64,000 bases of DNA from assembly GCF_000266865.1 (NCBI RefSeq), contig NZ_AJPR01000011.1, positions 310,001 to 374,000 on the forward strand, written 5' to 3'. This document shows positions 43,085 through 53,693 of the stretch, piece by piece. This DNA comes from Mycoplasmopsis agalactiae 14628 (GTDB lineage Bacteria > Bacillota_I > Bacilli_A > Mycoplasmatales > Metamycoplasmataceae). Each line of letters begins with the position of its first letter. Within the stretch, counting starts at the first letter, position 1. The notes below the pieces were generated by a model. It ran no database searches. It was not told where the DNA came from and worked only from the letters and a program-made list of their open reading frames with translations. Position numbers and translations under genes: made by a program.

Positions 43085-43098
43085 TTATTTGCTAATGT

Positions 43099-44898
43099 TT
43101 ATAAGCTTTTGAAGATTTTAACATCAGTTGTTAAGTGGACAATACCTAAAATTGAAATAGTTATTATTGCTATTATTAATAAAACTAATAATGTTACAGC
43201 AGCAATGAATAAAACATTCTTTTTAGCAACTGTGCCTTTTTCTTTAGATTCTTCTTGTACTAATATTTGTTCTTCTGCTGGAAGGGTGTAATCTTCTATA
43301 GCAACACTTGGAGCAACACGATCTTCATAGAAGTATGGTTGATTTTCAACTGCTAAAGGCGCCTCATCAACTGGCATTGCTTCTTCCATCATAGCAGGTT
43401 GAGCAGCCATTTCTGGTTCTTTAACTTCTTCAGTAGGCATAGGCTCAGCCATCATTGCTACTGGTGCAGCTTCTTTTTTTGCTTCTTGAGAATCTTCTTT
43501 AACTAAGCTATATTGAATAATTGTAGCTTCTTTAGTTTCAGCAGCTTCAGCAGGCATAACTTCTGCTTCTGCTTTTTCTTCAGTAGCAACAGTTTGCATT
43601 GGCTCTTGCACTGCTTCAGGCTTAGCTAGTTCATAGTAAATTAATGTTGGATTCTTAACTTCCTTGCTTTCGCTAGCTTCTTTTTTGAATTCAACACTCT
43701 TAGTTTCAACAACATCTTCTTTATCGTCTGCTAATTCAATTTCACTAGTTTGCTCTAATCCTGGTTGGAAAGTAACAATTTTATTATTGTCGCCTGCATC
43801 AATTAAAGTAACTAAGTATTTTGAACGCTCAACTAAATATGGAATTGAATAAGTGTATTCACTTACAGGCACAAAGCCTACGTGCATAAATTCAACTAAA
43901 ACAAATGACAATTCTCAGCTTACTGAAATTAATTTACTTTCAGCACCTTTATAAAATGCTCTGTTAGCATATGAATCATCCAATTCTTCGCTTGGTTCTA
44001 GTTTTGAAAGCAACTCAATAGAAATTGTTTTAAATTCATCATGCAATATAGTAATTAATCTTAGTCCTTTATCGCTCATTCTAGCTTTTTTATAGGCAAT
44101 TGAGCTATCGAAGTCACTAAAGCTTTTCTTAATTCTATTAAAGTCTTCTCAGCTTATTTTCTTGCTATTTAAACCTTCTATAACTTTTTTAATTTTTTCA
44201 TTATAAAGGGCTGTAGCACCAAAAATATCAGAACCTTTTAATTCTATAAATTGCACATATTTAACTTCTTGACGAGCTAATGTATTTTGTTTTAGTAAGT
44301 TAATTTTGTTTGATATTTCTTTAAGCTCTAATTCTTTTTTAGCTAATTCTTCTCTAGATTGCTTTAGCTCTTCAGACATATGTTCATCTGTAGAATTTAT
44401 TTGCTCTTGCAATGATAAAATTTTGGTTTCGTATTGTACTTTGATGTGTTCAATGTCAACTAAATCTTTACGTTTTCTTTTTGAAATTTCCAAGTTTAAT
44501 GGGAAGTATGTAGCAGGATCTGAGATTAAAATAAAATCCTCGCCTTCAATCATTTTCTTGCCCTTTTTAATTTCGGCGTCTCTATCACGCTTGTAATTGT
44601 ATGGATTTATTCCTAATTCATGGCAAACACCATCATAAGTTGCTTCACCGTCAAAGTCTTTAGTTTTGATGTAGTAGTATCATTCGCCATCTTCATAATC
44701 AATTGTTAATTGACCAGCGAAAATTCTTTGATTGTCTTGGAATCAAACTGCTGTTTCATAATCTAAGAGCATATACCAATTCAAAGCATCTTCACGTGTT
44801 TTAAACTTTGCTAGGCCTTTTTTTACTTTAGGGTGTTTCAATAATCAAGGGAATTTACTATCTTGTTTAAATTCATAAGTACAATTAAGTCTTTTCAT
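43099..44898 (-). CDS. Tail-anchored coiled-coil protein of unknown function
   Basis: 599 residues read through several TGA codons. The N-terminal part (about 1-110) is Trp/Tyr-rich with FKTREDALNWYMLLDYETAV and IDYEDGEWYYYIKTKDFDGE, perhaps two small beta domains. A coiled coil follows at about residues 150-215 (QEQINSTDEHMSEELKQSRE). Residues 400-545 form a Glu/Ala/Met/Pro-rich stretch (for example AEAEVMPAEAAETKE), and a single membrane segment (VLFIAAVTLLVLLIIAIITI) lies close to the C-terminus. No signal peptide is seen, so the bulk should be in the cytoplasm, anchored by the tail. GAGGAG precedes the ATG. It is not recognised; it may be cytoskeletal or divisional. Confidence 0.75.
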
Positions 44899-45107
44899 AA
44901 TGTTGTTGCTCCTCGATTTAATCTCAACTAAATAAAAAAATATATGTTTTCTCTAATTATAGCAAAATGCCGCATTTTTTATCATTTTAGTGAATATATT
45001 TTCATCTTTTATGCCTGTTTTAAAGACGTTAAGAAAAACAAAAGGCTGTTGTTTTGCTTTTTGTTGCTTAATTTTAAGACAGAATGCTTAGTTTATGCAA
45101 ATATGCC

Positions 45108-45117
45108 TATAAAACAG
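45108..45117 (+). repeat. Dispersed motif copy 7
   Basis: GCCTATAAAACAGGC, full palindromic form, upstream of the TPP riboswitch. Confidence 0.75.
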
Positions 45118-45203
45118 GCATAAAAAGAAATTTTTGCCATTATTTTATTTTTCATATTTTTGCCATTTGTATTTAAATTCTAAATTTATATTAAAATATT
45201 TAT

Positions 45204-45285
45204 ATACAGGGTGCCTGAATTATTAATCTATAATGGCTGAGAATATACCTATAAGCTGATCTAGGTAATGCTAGCGTAGCACATA
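45204..45285 (+). promoter_or_regulatory. TPP riboswitch of the P37/P29/P69 operon
   Basis: Conserved blocks in order: ACAGGGTGCCTG, GGCTGAGAATATACC, AGCTGATC, AGGTAATGCTAGCGTAGCA. These match the thi-box consensus. It precedes a thiamine-type ABC importer, the expected target. Confidence 0.95.
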
Positions 45286-45301
45286 AACGAATGTATATTC
45301 G

Positions 45302-45331
45302 AAAAATCTCCCTGTATTTAAGGAGATTTTT
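45302..45331 (+). promoter_or_regulatory. Expression-platform hairpin of the TPP riboswitch
   Basis: AAAAATCTCC pairs with GGAGATTTTT (10 bp), which sequesters the ribosome-binding site GGAG two bases before the ATG side and also resembles a terminator. CCCTGTAT inside it (45310-45317) is perfectly complementary to ATACAGGG at the 5' edge of the aptamer (45204-45211), giving the alternative, open structure. Confidence 0.8.
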
Positions 45332-45333
45332 AT

Positions 45334-46716
45334 ATGAAGAAAATAAATTTATTAGCTAAGTTAGGTGGTTTTGCATTTTTAGCTGCAACACCTTTAGTAG
45401 CTGCTAGATGTGGTGGTGGATCGCCATATCAAAATAATGCAGCTAATGAAGCTGCTGCTAATGAAAAAATAGAAGATATTGTTTCTAAATGAGATTCAAC
45501 AATATCAATAACAAATGGTTGAGTTAATAAAGGTTTTCAAGGTACAAAATTAGAAACTGATTTTTTAGAATTGTTAAGCAAAAGATTTAATGAGCTTAAA
45601 AATAAAGATTCTAAAACCAAAGATTTGCCTGAAGTTAAATTTGTTATTAAAGTAGATGGTGATGGATCATACTACACTAAGTTAACAGCTGACAACAAAG
45701 AAAATGACTTATACATTGCAAACTATACTGAATATGTAAATGAACTATGAAAAGATGGCAAATTCAATCCTGAATTTGCACCTAAAATAGTTTCACAAGC
45801 AAGTACATTGCAATTCACATGAGGTGCTGGTGATAATGATGTGTATGTTGACGGTTCTTCAAAAGACAAATTACGTGTTCATGCAGATCAAAACAACATC
45901 AAATGAACTAAAGAAATTGGCAAAGAATATCCAGAATGATCTGAAGTAACTGGCGAAGGCAAAAAACTTCATTTTGATGGTTCAAAATACACTAACTTCT
46001 ACAAAAAAGACAAAGTTACTTATGTTTATCATGGAGCTATCTATATCTCAGGTAATAAAGCAACTAGAGATGCAATAGTTAAAGCATGAGAAGAAAAGAA
46101 ATGAGAAGATTTCTACAAACATGTAATAAGTTACAAGAAAACTTCTAGTGCTGGTAAATACAAATATCAAGCAGCTCTTTTAGCACGTCACTTTGGCAAA
46201 GATTTAGCAGAAATTAACAAGTTCTTACAAGAAAATCAAGACTATGTTGTTAGAGGTAAAAGTGCTGGCGATTCTTTAGGAAAAGAAACCCAAGACAAAG
46301 ATACCAATAAGAAATTGACACCACACATTAGCTTTGGCGATGAAGGTGAATACAACTGAACATTTTCAGAAAAAACAGGTGACAATGCCGGTCAATTTAA
46401 ACCAACTAATTTCAAAGAAGGAAAATCATATGAAGATGCTGAAAATGATGTTGTTAGAGTGCTAACTTTAACTAACCCAGCACCATATGATATGGTTTTA
46501 GGTAGAACAGGTTTATCACAAACACAAGTTAACTTGATTTCTAAAGCATTACAATCATTATCATTAGAAGAAAACCAATACGGTATTTACACAGGTTACA
46601 ACAAATTCCAACCAATAAACATGGAATTGTTAGAAACACTAACTAAGTTCCAAGTTCGTGCTGAATCAAAACAAGACTTTGATAAATTATCAGTTGTTAG
46701 TCCTAGCGCGAAATAA
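45334..46716 (+). CDS. Thiamine(-PP)-type substrate-binding lipoprotein, P37/Cypl-like
   Basis: 460 residues. The signal MKKINLLAKLGGFAFLAATP ends at the box VAARC. Family features include KVTYVYHGAIYISGNKATRD near residue 230 and the later YKYQAALLARHFGKDLAEIN, as in the P37 (Cypl) lipoprotein that binds thiamine pyrophosphate in M. hyorhinis. Many Trp codons are TGA. It is the first gene after a TPP riboswitch, and its stop overlaps the start of the ATPase gene (TAATG), giving a P37-P29-P69 operon. The ligand, thiamine or TPP, is inferred from the riboswitch and the family. Confidence 0.9.
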
Positions 46717-47627
46717 TGTCTAAAGTTATTGAATTAAAAGGAATTTACGCTAAGTATAATAAGAAAAGCGACTACATACTTGAAGATCTAAATTTAGATG
46801 TTGATAAAGGCGAGTTTATAGCTATAATCGGGCCAAGTGGTGTAGGCAAAAGTACACTTTTTAAGGTTATAGTTAATGCCCTTGAAATATCAAAGGGCAG
46901 TGTTAGACTTTTTGGCCAAAACATCTATAAAACAGACAAAAAAGACAGTAATTTAATAGAAAATAAGTCTGATGAAGCACACAAAAATATAGAGAATGAA
47001 CATATTTCATGTTGAACTTTTGCTTATAAAAATAATGAGCAAAGTCCTGCAAGAGAACTAGCGAAAAAGCAATGCTGTAAGAATAAAAAAATATCTTACA
47101 AAAAGCAAAAGAAAAGTATTATGTCAAGAATTGGCTTTTTAACACAAAAGCCCAATTTGATAAATACTGAAAATGTTTATAACAATATAACTAGATCAAT
47201 TTCTCAATACAAAAATTGATTTTATAAATTGTTTAGCATAATTACTAAAGAGCAAAAAATTAATATATTCACTAAGCTAGATGAATTAGGAATTTTAGAT
47301 AAAGCATTTTACAAAGTTAGCGATCTTAGTGGTGGGCAACAACAAAGAGTTGAAATTGCTAAATTATTAGTTAAAAATGTAGACTTAATTTTAGCTGATG
47401 AGCCTACTTCAAACCTTGATAGACTAACTAGTTTAGAAGTTTTATCACTGCTAAGAGAAATAGCTAATCAAGGAAAAACTATTATTGTTAACATTCATGA
47501 CTTAAGTTTAGTCAAAGAAAATTTTGACAGAGTTATTGCTATTAAAAACAAGACAATTGTATTTGATAAAAAAACTAAAGATGTTGAGCAATGAGAACTC
47601 AATTCAATAATTGAAACAAAGATTTAG
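46716..47627 (+). CDS. ABC transporter ATP-binding protein, P29-like
   Basis: 303 residues. Walker A is IIGPSGVGKSTLFKVIVNAL near residue 37, the signature SDLSGGQQQRVEIAKLLV near residue 207 and Walker B LILADEPTSNLDRLTSLEVL near residue 225. Between Walker A and the Q-loop (IGFLTQKPNLINTENV) lies an extra Lys/Asn/Cys-rich insert of about 55 residues containing AKKQCCKNKKISYKKQKKS. It powers the thiamine-type importer. The permease gene begins 37 bases before its stop. One copy of the dispersed motif lies at 46926. Confidence 0.93.
46926..46935 (+). repeat. Dispersed motif copy 8
   Basis: TCTATAAAACAGA in the P29-like gene (IYKTD). Confidence 0.6.
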
Positions 47628-49342
47628 TTAAAGAATCAACATTTTTTAAATACAGATATGTAAATAAAAAATCAAATACGTCAACAAGCTGAAAGTTACA
47701 TCCAATTTACTTTCACATCTTGTTTATAGCCATTTTGGCAATTTGCATATATTCCGTTTATGCCTTATCTGGCAGAATCAAATTTTCTAACTTGCATGAT
47801 GTTGGCGAGAAATTAAAACGTTTATTTTCTTTTGGAAATAAATATACTGAAAGAACCGGAAGGTTCGATGGTAAGTTTGAAAACTTGTTGCTTGAAACAA
47901 TGAAGGTGCTTTGAGTAACTATTAAGTTAGCACTTACAGGAACTTTCATTGGCTTTGTGATGGCACTAGTTACCGCTTATTTCTCTTTTGCTACACCAAC
48001 AAATAAATACAGCGCTTTTTTAGTGTTTGTCATTATGCTAATTTTGCGTTCTATTCCAGAATTAGTCTTTATTCAGATCTTTATTCTTAGCATTCAAAAC
48101 GAGCTAAGCTTACTGTTAGTTTACATATGATTTACATGACTATGGTTGCATAAGTATTATGAAGAATTACTTGTTTCTGTTGATTTAGAAGCTTATAAAA
48201 TTTCTCTTATGCAAGGTAACTCAAAAACAAAAGCTTTTTTTAAAGAAATTTATCCAAGAGTTAAAAACAGAATAATTGCATTGTTTATCTTTTCATTCGA
48301 ATCCAACATGAGATGAGCATCAATTTTAGGTGCTCTTACTCTTCCTGGTATTGGTAAGTTAATTTACTATGCATCACACAACATTACATACTTCAATGAA
48401 TTAGGTATTCCACTTTTAGTGCTAATGGTATTTGTTTTACTATTAGAAGTACTTAATTATGTTTTCAAGCGGTTTTTATTTGAAGCTAGAACAAAAGTTA
48501 TTTTGCCTAAAAAAAATGAAGACAAAATTTCATATTACAATAGACTTTCTAAAAAAATCAACGTCCGCAGAGCAATAATTGTTTTGATTTTTATGCTTTT
48601 TGCAGTTGTTTCAATCACAACATTTGCCACAACACGCATAAAAATTCATAACTTAGATGCAACTAAAAAGTTTTTTGAGCAAATATTTAACCCTGACTTT
48701 TCACATTTTAGTTTTAAAAGTGCTGATGTCAATCATAATCCAATATTACTTATTTGAAACTCATTACAATTTTCTTTCGCTTCCCTATTCATTTGTATTG
48801 TTCTGACACTCATTGCTATTAGACTTCAGTCTTTAAATCTAAACAGGTTATATGTTGCTGCAACAGCACGCTCATTAAATGTTTTAGTAAGATTAATCCC
48901 AACAACAGTTTTGTTTTATACATTTTTTAATATTTTTCCTAGCCCTATAACGTTATTAATGATAGTTGTTGGAATTCACCAAATGTGTTCTAAATCGAAG
49001 CAATTAACTGAGGTTGTTGATAATTTAGACATTGAAGCAATTAATAATATGCGGATGCAAGGTTATACCAATAATCAAATTTTTCTTAAATATGTCCTTC
49101 CTGCAATAAAAGTAGACTTTCTTTCAATGACAATTTTCTACTTTGAGCTTATTTTCAGAAATTCAATCACTTATTATGTTTTAGCAAGTCAAGAGTTACA
49201 CATAGGAAGAAATATAAGCAGGTATCTAGACACAAGATTATATAGACCTAGAGTTGCTCTTTCATATGTATGACTAAGCTGCTTTTCAATACTTTTAATC
49301 AACATAATTGGTAGACTAGTTATCAAACGAGTTAAAAAATAA
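47591..49342 (+). CDS. ABC transporter permease, double-domain, P69-like
   Basis: 583 residues. It has two permease units, each with several membrane segments: the first at about residues 35-290 and the second at about 310-560. Each has an EAA-like loop: VDLEAYKISLMQGNSKTKAF near residue 197 and VDNLDIEAINNMRMQGYTNN near residue 475. The fused two-domain form is that of the mycoplasma P69 family, distantly like phosphonate permeases. The start at 47591 inside the ATPase gene gives MRTQFNNWNKDLVKES. It takes thiamine or TPP in together with the P37-like and P29-like proteins. A terminator follows directly. Confidence 0.9.
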
Positions 49343-49376
49343 AGAGACACCAAAAGTGTCTCTTTGTTTTTTTATT
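49341..49376 (+). terminator. Terminator of the thiamine ABC operon
   Basis: AAAGAGACAC and GTGTCTCTTT form a 10-bp stem around CAAAA-type loop, then GTTTTTTTATT. Confidence 0.9.
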
Positions 49377-49377
49377 G

Positions 49378-49387
49378 CTGTTTTATA
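49378..49387 (-). repeat. Dispersed motif copy 9
   Basis: ACTATAAAACAGC on the minus strand, 20 bases past the DUF2188 stop. Confidence 0.6.
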
Positions 49388-49406
49388 GTGCTTTTAGTCA
49401 AAAACT

Positions 49407-49652
49407 CTATTTTGATTTTGCTTTATTTTTATTATTGATGCTGGCTCTAACTTCGCCGGTTGTTCTATGAATTAAAACTGAACCACTGTTTCTTTTTGAT
49501 AATTCATTAGCATAATCAATTGCTTCTTTTTGAGTATTAAAAATTTTAGTGGCACGAAGGGCGCCTGAGCCTTTAACTTGTCAAACATCGCCTTTAGGAG
49601 TTACATGTCAAACAGTTACTTTTTTCTCATTTTTCTTATCTAAAGCGCTCAT
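49407..49652 (-). CDS. DUF2188 protein
   Basis: 81 residues, visible only when TGA is read as Trp: MSALDKKNEKKVTVWHVTPK, then WQVKGSGALRATKIFNTQKE, AIDYANELSKRNSGSVLIHR and TTGEVRASINNKNKAKSK. This is the small DUF2188 fold (x-V-x-P-x-x-x-x-W-x-V-K, then A-x-x-x-A-x-x-x-A, then L-x-I-H-x-x-x-G), of unknown role. AAGGAGACAT precedes the ATG. A dispersed-motif copy lies just after the gene at 49378. Confidence 0.8.
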
Positions 49653-49743
49653 ATGTCTCCTTATATGTATGCAATTAAATTATATTTCATTATTTCATTT
49701 TAGGCCTAAAATATAAGGATAAACATTAAATTTGGCCATAAAT

Positions 49744-52263
49744 TTACTCATTATTTGCTTCTTGATTATCACTTATATTTTGTGCAATTTGTGACTTAAC
49801 ATTTTTGTACATGTTGACAATGAACTCTTCTCTTTCATCATCAGACATTTCATCTAAAATTAGATTATCAATTAGCTGTCTAAAAATAGGATCATTTTCC
49901 ATTTCGCTTGTTATTAAGCTCTCAGAACCAAGGCGGTCTTTAAAGATCTCAGTCATTGTGTCATATGCAATGTTACTTAACATTTCATCAAACTTTTTGC
50001 TTCCTTCTTGCGTATACACTTGGTAAGGATTTTTTTGCGCATATTGCACTAAATTAGTGTGAGATCTAAGTTTATCCATTGTGTCAATATGATTTTGTCA
50101 ATATTTATCAATTATTCTAAGTACAATGCTTTTTTCATATCATCTTACATAAGCTAAGTCAGTGTTATCTAGTGCTTTATCTCTTCATTTATGATAGCTA
50201 GCAATTAAAAAGTCGCTGACATACTGTAATAAATCATTGTCGTGCAAGTCTTTTATATCTTCATATAAAAGTTTAGTTCTGATACCCTTGCCTAATATTG
50301 TTTCATTAATATACTCAATAAAGTCATGGTACTTAAAAATATTACCCTTGTCTTTAAATTTAGGCATATTAGTAATCATGTTAGCCGTACTTTTAATCAT
50401 TCTGTTGATAACAAACTCAACGTCGTCATTAATTAAAATTAAGTCTCTTTGTGCATAAAATAAATCTCTTTGTTGACGAATAACATCATCATAGTGCAAT
50501 ACGTTTTTACGCGTGTCATAGTTAAAGCCCTCAATTTTTTTCTGAGCTTCTTGAAAACCATATAAAAGAGATTTTGTAGTTACCTCTTTGTCGCCATCTT
50601 TTTTAAATTGTTCTTTAAATTCTTCGTAGTTAGAAAATCTACGCATAAGTTGATCATCAATTGAAAGATAAAACTTAGATACACCTGGATCACCTTGACG
50701 TCCAGAACGACCACGAAGCTGGTTGTCAATTCTTCTACTTTCAGCTTTATCAGTGCCAAGTACATATAGCCCACCTAAAGCAAGTGCTTCAGCACTAGGC
50801 TTAATGTCAGTTCCTCTACCAGCCATATTAGTAGCAATAGTAACAGCTTTAACTTGACCAGCATGTGAAATAATTTCAGCTTCAGAAGCATTTTGCTTAG
50901 CATTAAGCACTGTATGAGGAATTTCAGCATTAACTAATAATTCATGCAATAATTCAGAATCCTCAATTTGAGCAGTACCAACTAAAACAGGTTGGCCATT
51001 TTCATATAACTCTTTAACTTTATCAACAACAGCCATTCATTTAGCTTGGTATGTAGCATAAATAGAATCTTTTAAATCTTGCCTAATTACAGGCTTATTA
51101 GTCGGAACAACATTTACTCTCATGTTGTAAATGTCGATAAATTCTTGCTCCTCAGTTTTAGCTGTACCAGTCATACCGCAAAGCTTATCAAACATACGGA
51201 AAAAATTTTGATAAGTTATAGTAGCCATTGTTTTAGTCTCGGGCTCAATTTCAACCATTTCTTTAGCTTGAATAGCTTGTTGCAAGCCTTCACTATATGA
51301 TCTTCCTTCCATAATCCGGCCAGTAAAAGCATCAACTAATTCAATTTTGCCATCTCTAACAATGTATTCAACATTAATTTTCATAACTTTATGAGCTCTA
51401 AGTGCATTTTGAATTCTATGCACTATTTCCGAGTTTTTAATGTCATATAAATTATCAAAGTTGAAGAATCTATTAGCTTTTTGCACTCCATTAAAAGTAA
51501 GAGAGATAGCTTTAGTTTCTTCATCTATTTCATAGTCATTTTCGTCAAGTGTTCTGACAAATTGATCAGAAGCTAAATAAACATTTGAATCTTCAGATTG
51601 GCCACCTGAAATAATTAAAGGAGTCTTAGCTTCATCAATCAAAATCGAATCAGCTTCGTCAGTTAAACAAAAGTGTAAGCCCCTTTGCACTTTTTCCTCA
51701 ATGCTAGAAGCCATATTATCTCTTAAGTAGTCAAAACCTAGCTCAGAGTGAATTGAGTATGTAATGTCACAAGCATAAGCTTCCCTTTTTAAACTAGGAT
51801 CCATTTGTGCCCGATTAATGCCAACACTAAGTCCCAAGAATGCAAAAACTTGCCCCATTTCTTCGGCATCACGTTGTGCTAAGTATTCATTAACTGTTGA
51901 AACAATAGCGCCTTTACCGCTAAGTGCATTTAAATAAACTGGCGCTATTGATGTAATTGTTTTACCTTCACCAGTTTTCATCTCGGCAATTGAACCTAAA
52001 TCTAGTAAAACTCCACCAAGCATTTGCACATCATAAGGTCTTTTGCCTAAAACTCTTTTAGTAGCTTCCCTGCAGACTGCAAAAGCTTCAGGTCTAATTT
52101 TTTCTAACGATTCGCCTTCAGCTAACCTAGCTCTGTATTGTATTGTTTTGTTTTTTAATTCTTCATCACTTAATTTAGAAATAAGAGGCTCAAATTGATT
52201 AATTTTTTTAAGCACTCTTTCAGCAATTCTCATTTCAGTAGACTTAAATAGATTCATACTCAT
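49744..52263 (-). CDS. secA: Protein translocase ATPase SecA
   Basis: 839 residues. Walker A GSIAEMKTGEGKTITSIAPV near residue 97, DYLRDNMASSIEEKVQRGLH near 175, TDEADSILIDEAKTPLIISG near 210 and TNMAGRGTDIKPSAEALALG near 470 are all present, together with QLRGRSGRQGDPGVSKFYLS. No C-terminal zinc-binding Cys cluster is seen; the protein ends in an acidic tail. It drives secretion of the many lipoproteins here. The start is MSMNLFKSTEMRIAER at 52263; no ribosome-binding site is visible, and TATAAA lies 12 bases upstream. Confidence 0.96.
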
Positions 52264-52494
52264 AATAATAGTAATTTTATACTAATATAAAGAATTACTA
52301 TTTATATTAAAGCTTTAAACATATTTTTAATATTAATATTTAATTTAAATTACCGCTATATTACGCTTTGCTTTTGAAGTAGAAAAGTTTTATGCAATTT
52401 TCCACTAAAATGACCAAAAGTGGCTATTCAATGGCAAATATGGCGCAAAAAATGTATCATAATTACAAACAATTATTTTAGAGGTTATTTAATT
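52264..52494. other. Divergent region between secA and the alcohol dehydrogenase
   Basis: It holds the SD-less secA start region on the left, with TATAAA at 52276-52281 (minus strand). CCACT (52402) and AGTGG (52419) make a short inverted repeat before the alcohol dehydrogenase, whose ribosome-binding site GAGG is at 52481. Confidence 0.5.
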
Positions 52495-53547
52495 ATGAAA
52501 ATGAAAGCTTTAGTTTATCATGGCGATCACAAGATTGCCTTAGAAACTGTTGATAGGCCAATTATTCAAAAGCCAACAGATGCAATAGTGAAAGTGACTA
52601 AAACAACTATTTGTGGTACAGACTTAGGTATATATAAAGGTAAAAATCCTGAAGTTGCTGATGGTAGAATTTTAGGACATGAAGGCATTGGAATTGTTGA
52701 AGAAGTAGGTTCAAGCGTTTCAAATGTTAAAGTAGGAGACAAAGTTTTAATTGGTTGTGTTACACCTTGTGGTAAATGTGACAATTGTAGAAAACAATTA
52801 TATTCACACTGTAGAGAAACTGAAGGTGGTTGAAAATTCGGTTATATGATTAATGGAACACAGGCTGAATATGTAAGGGTTCCATTTGCTGATAATAGTT
52901 TATATAAATATCCTGAATCAATTTCTGATGAAGTGGCTGTTATGTTATCTGATGCACTTCCAACAGGCCATGAAATTGGTGTGCAATATGGCGCTGTTAC
53001 TCCAGGTAAATCAGTAGCGATTGTTGGAGCCGGCCCAGTTGGTATGGGTGCATTATTAACAGCTCAGTTATATTCACCAGCTCACTTAATTGTGATTGAT
53101 TTTGATAAAAATCGTTTAGAAATGGCTAAAAAATTAGGCGCAACTCACACATTAGTTCCTGATGAATCATTATTAGCTAAATTACAAGAAATTGTAGGAT
53201 CTGATGGTGTTGACGTAGCTATTGAGGCAGTTGGTGTACCTGCATCATGAGATACATGCCAAAAAATTGTTAAAGCTGGCGGAAACATTTCAGTAGTTGG
53301 GGTTCATGGCAAAAAAGTTGACTTCAACGTGCAAGATTTATGAATTAAAAACATTACAGTTACAACCGGATTAGTAAACACAAACACACTTCCAATGTTA
53401 ATTAATGCAGTTTCAACAGGAAAATTACCTGTGCAAGGGTTAATTACTCACAGATTTAACTTATCTGATATGATGAGCGCATATGACACTTTCTTAAACG
53501 CATCTGATAACAAGGCAATGAAAATTTTCATTGATGCAACAAAATAA
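52495..53547 (+). CDS. Zinc-dependent alcohol dehydrogenase
   Basis: 350 residues. TTICGTDLGIYKGKNPEVAD with the catalytic Cys near residue 38, ILGHEGIGIVEEVGSSVSNV with the GHE zinc ligand, then CVTPCGKCDNCRKQLYSHCR with the four structural Cys near residues 90-105. The NAD(P)-binding site is SVAIVGAGPVGMGALLTAQL near residue 175. The start is set at 52495 for its ribosome-binding site, although the second ATG two codons on is possible. It probably oxidises or reduces short alcohols; the coenzyme and substrate are not fixed by sequence. A strong terminator follows. Confidence 0.92.
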
Positions 53548-53596
53548 GTTTTACTTTTCGCCTTATTAATTTTTAAGCTAATTAAAAGGTTATTCA

Positions 53597-53632
53597 AAAA
53601 CTCACAGGCCTTATCTGTGAGTTTTATTATAA
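53597..53632 (+). terminator. Terminator after the alcohol dehydrogenase
   Basis: AAAACTCACAG and CTGTGAGTTTT form an 11-bp stem around GCCTTAT, followed by ATTAT. Confidence 0.9.
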
Positions 53633-53654
53633 AAATTTAGAAGCCCTATAAACC

Positions 53655-53664
53655 TATAAAACAG
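53655..53664 (+). repeat. Dispersed motif copy 10
   Basis: ACCTATAAAACAGGC after the terminator of the alcohol dehydrogenase gene. Confidence 0.7.
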
Positions 53665-53693
53665 GCAAGCAAGGAAAATTGATTTGCTTTATA

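Larger units (their letters stand above)
44899..45333. other. Divergent intergenic region before the thiamine ABC operon
   Basis: The left 300 bases are AT-rich and contain a minus-strand near copy of the dispersed motif at 45014 and a full copy at 45104-45118 (plus). The right part is the TPP riboswitch and its expression platform. No protein gene is seen. Confidence 0.65.
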
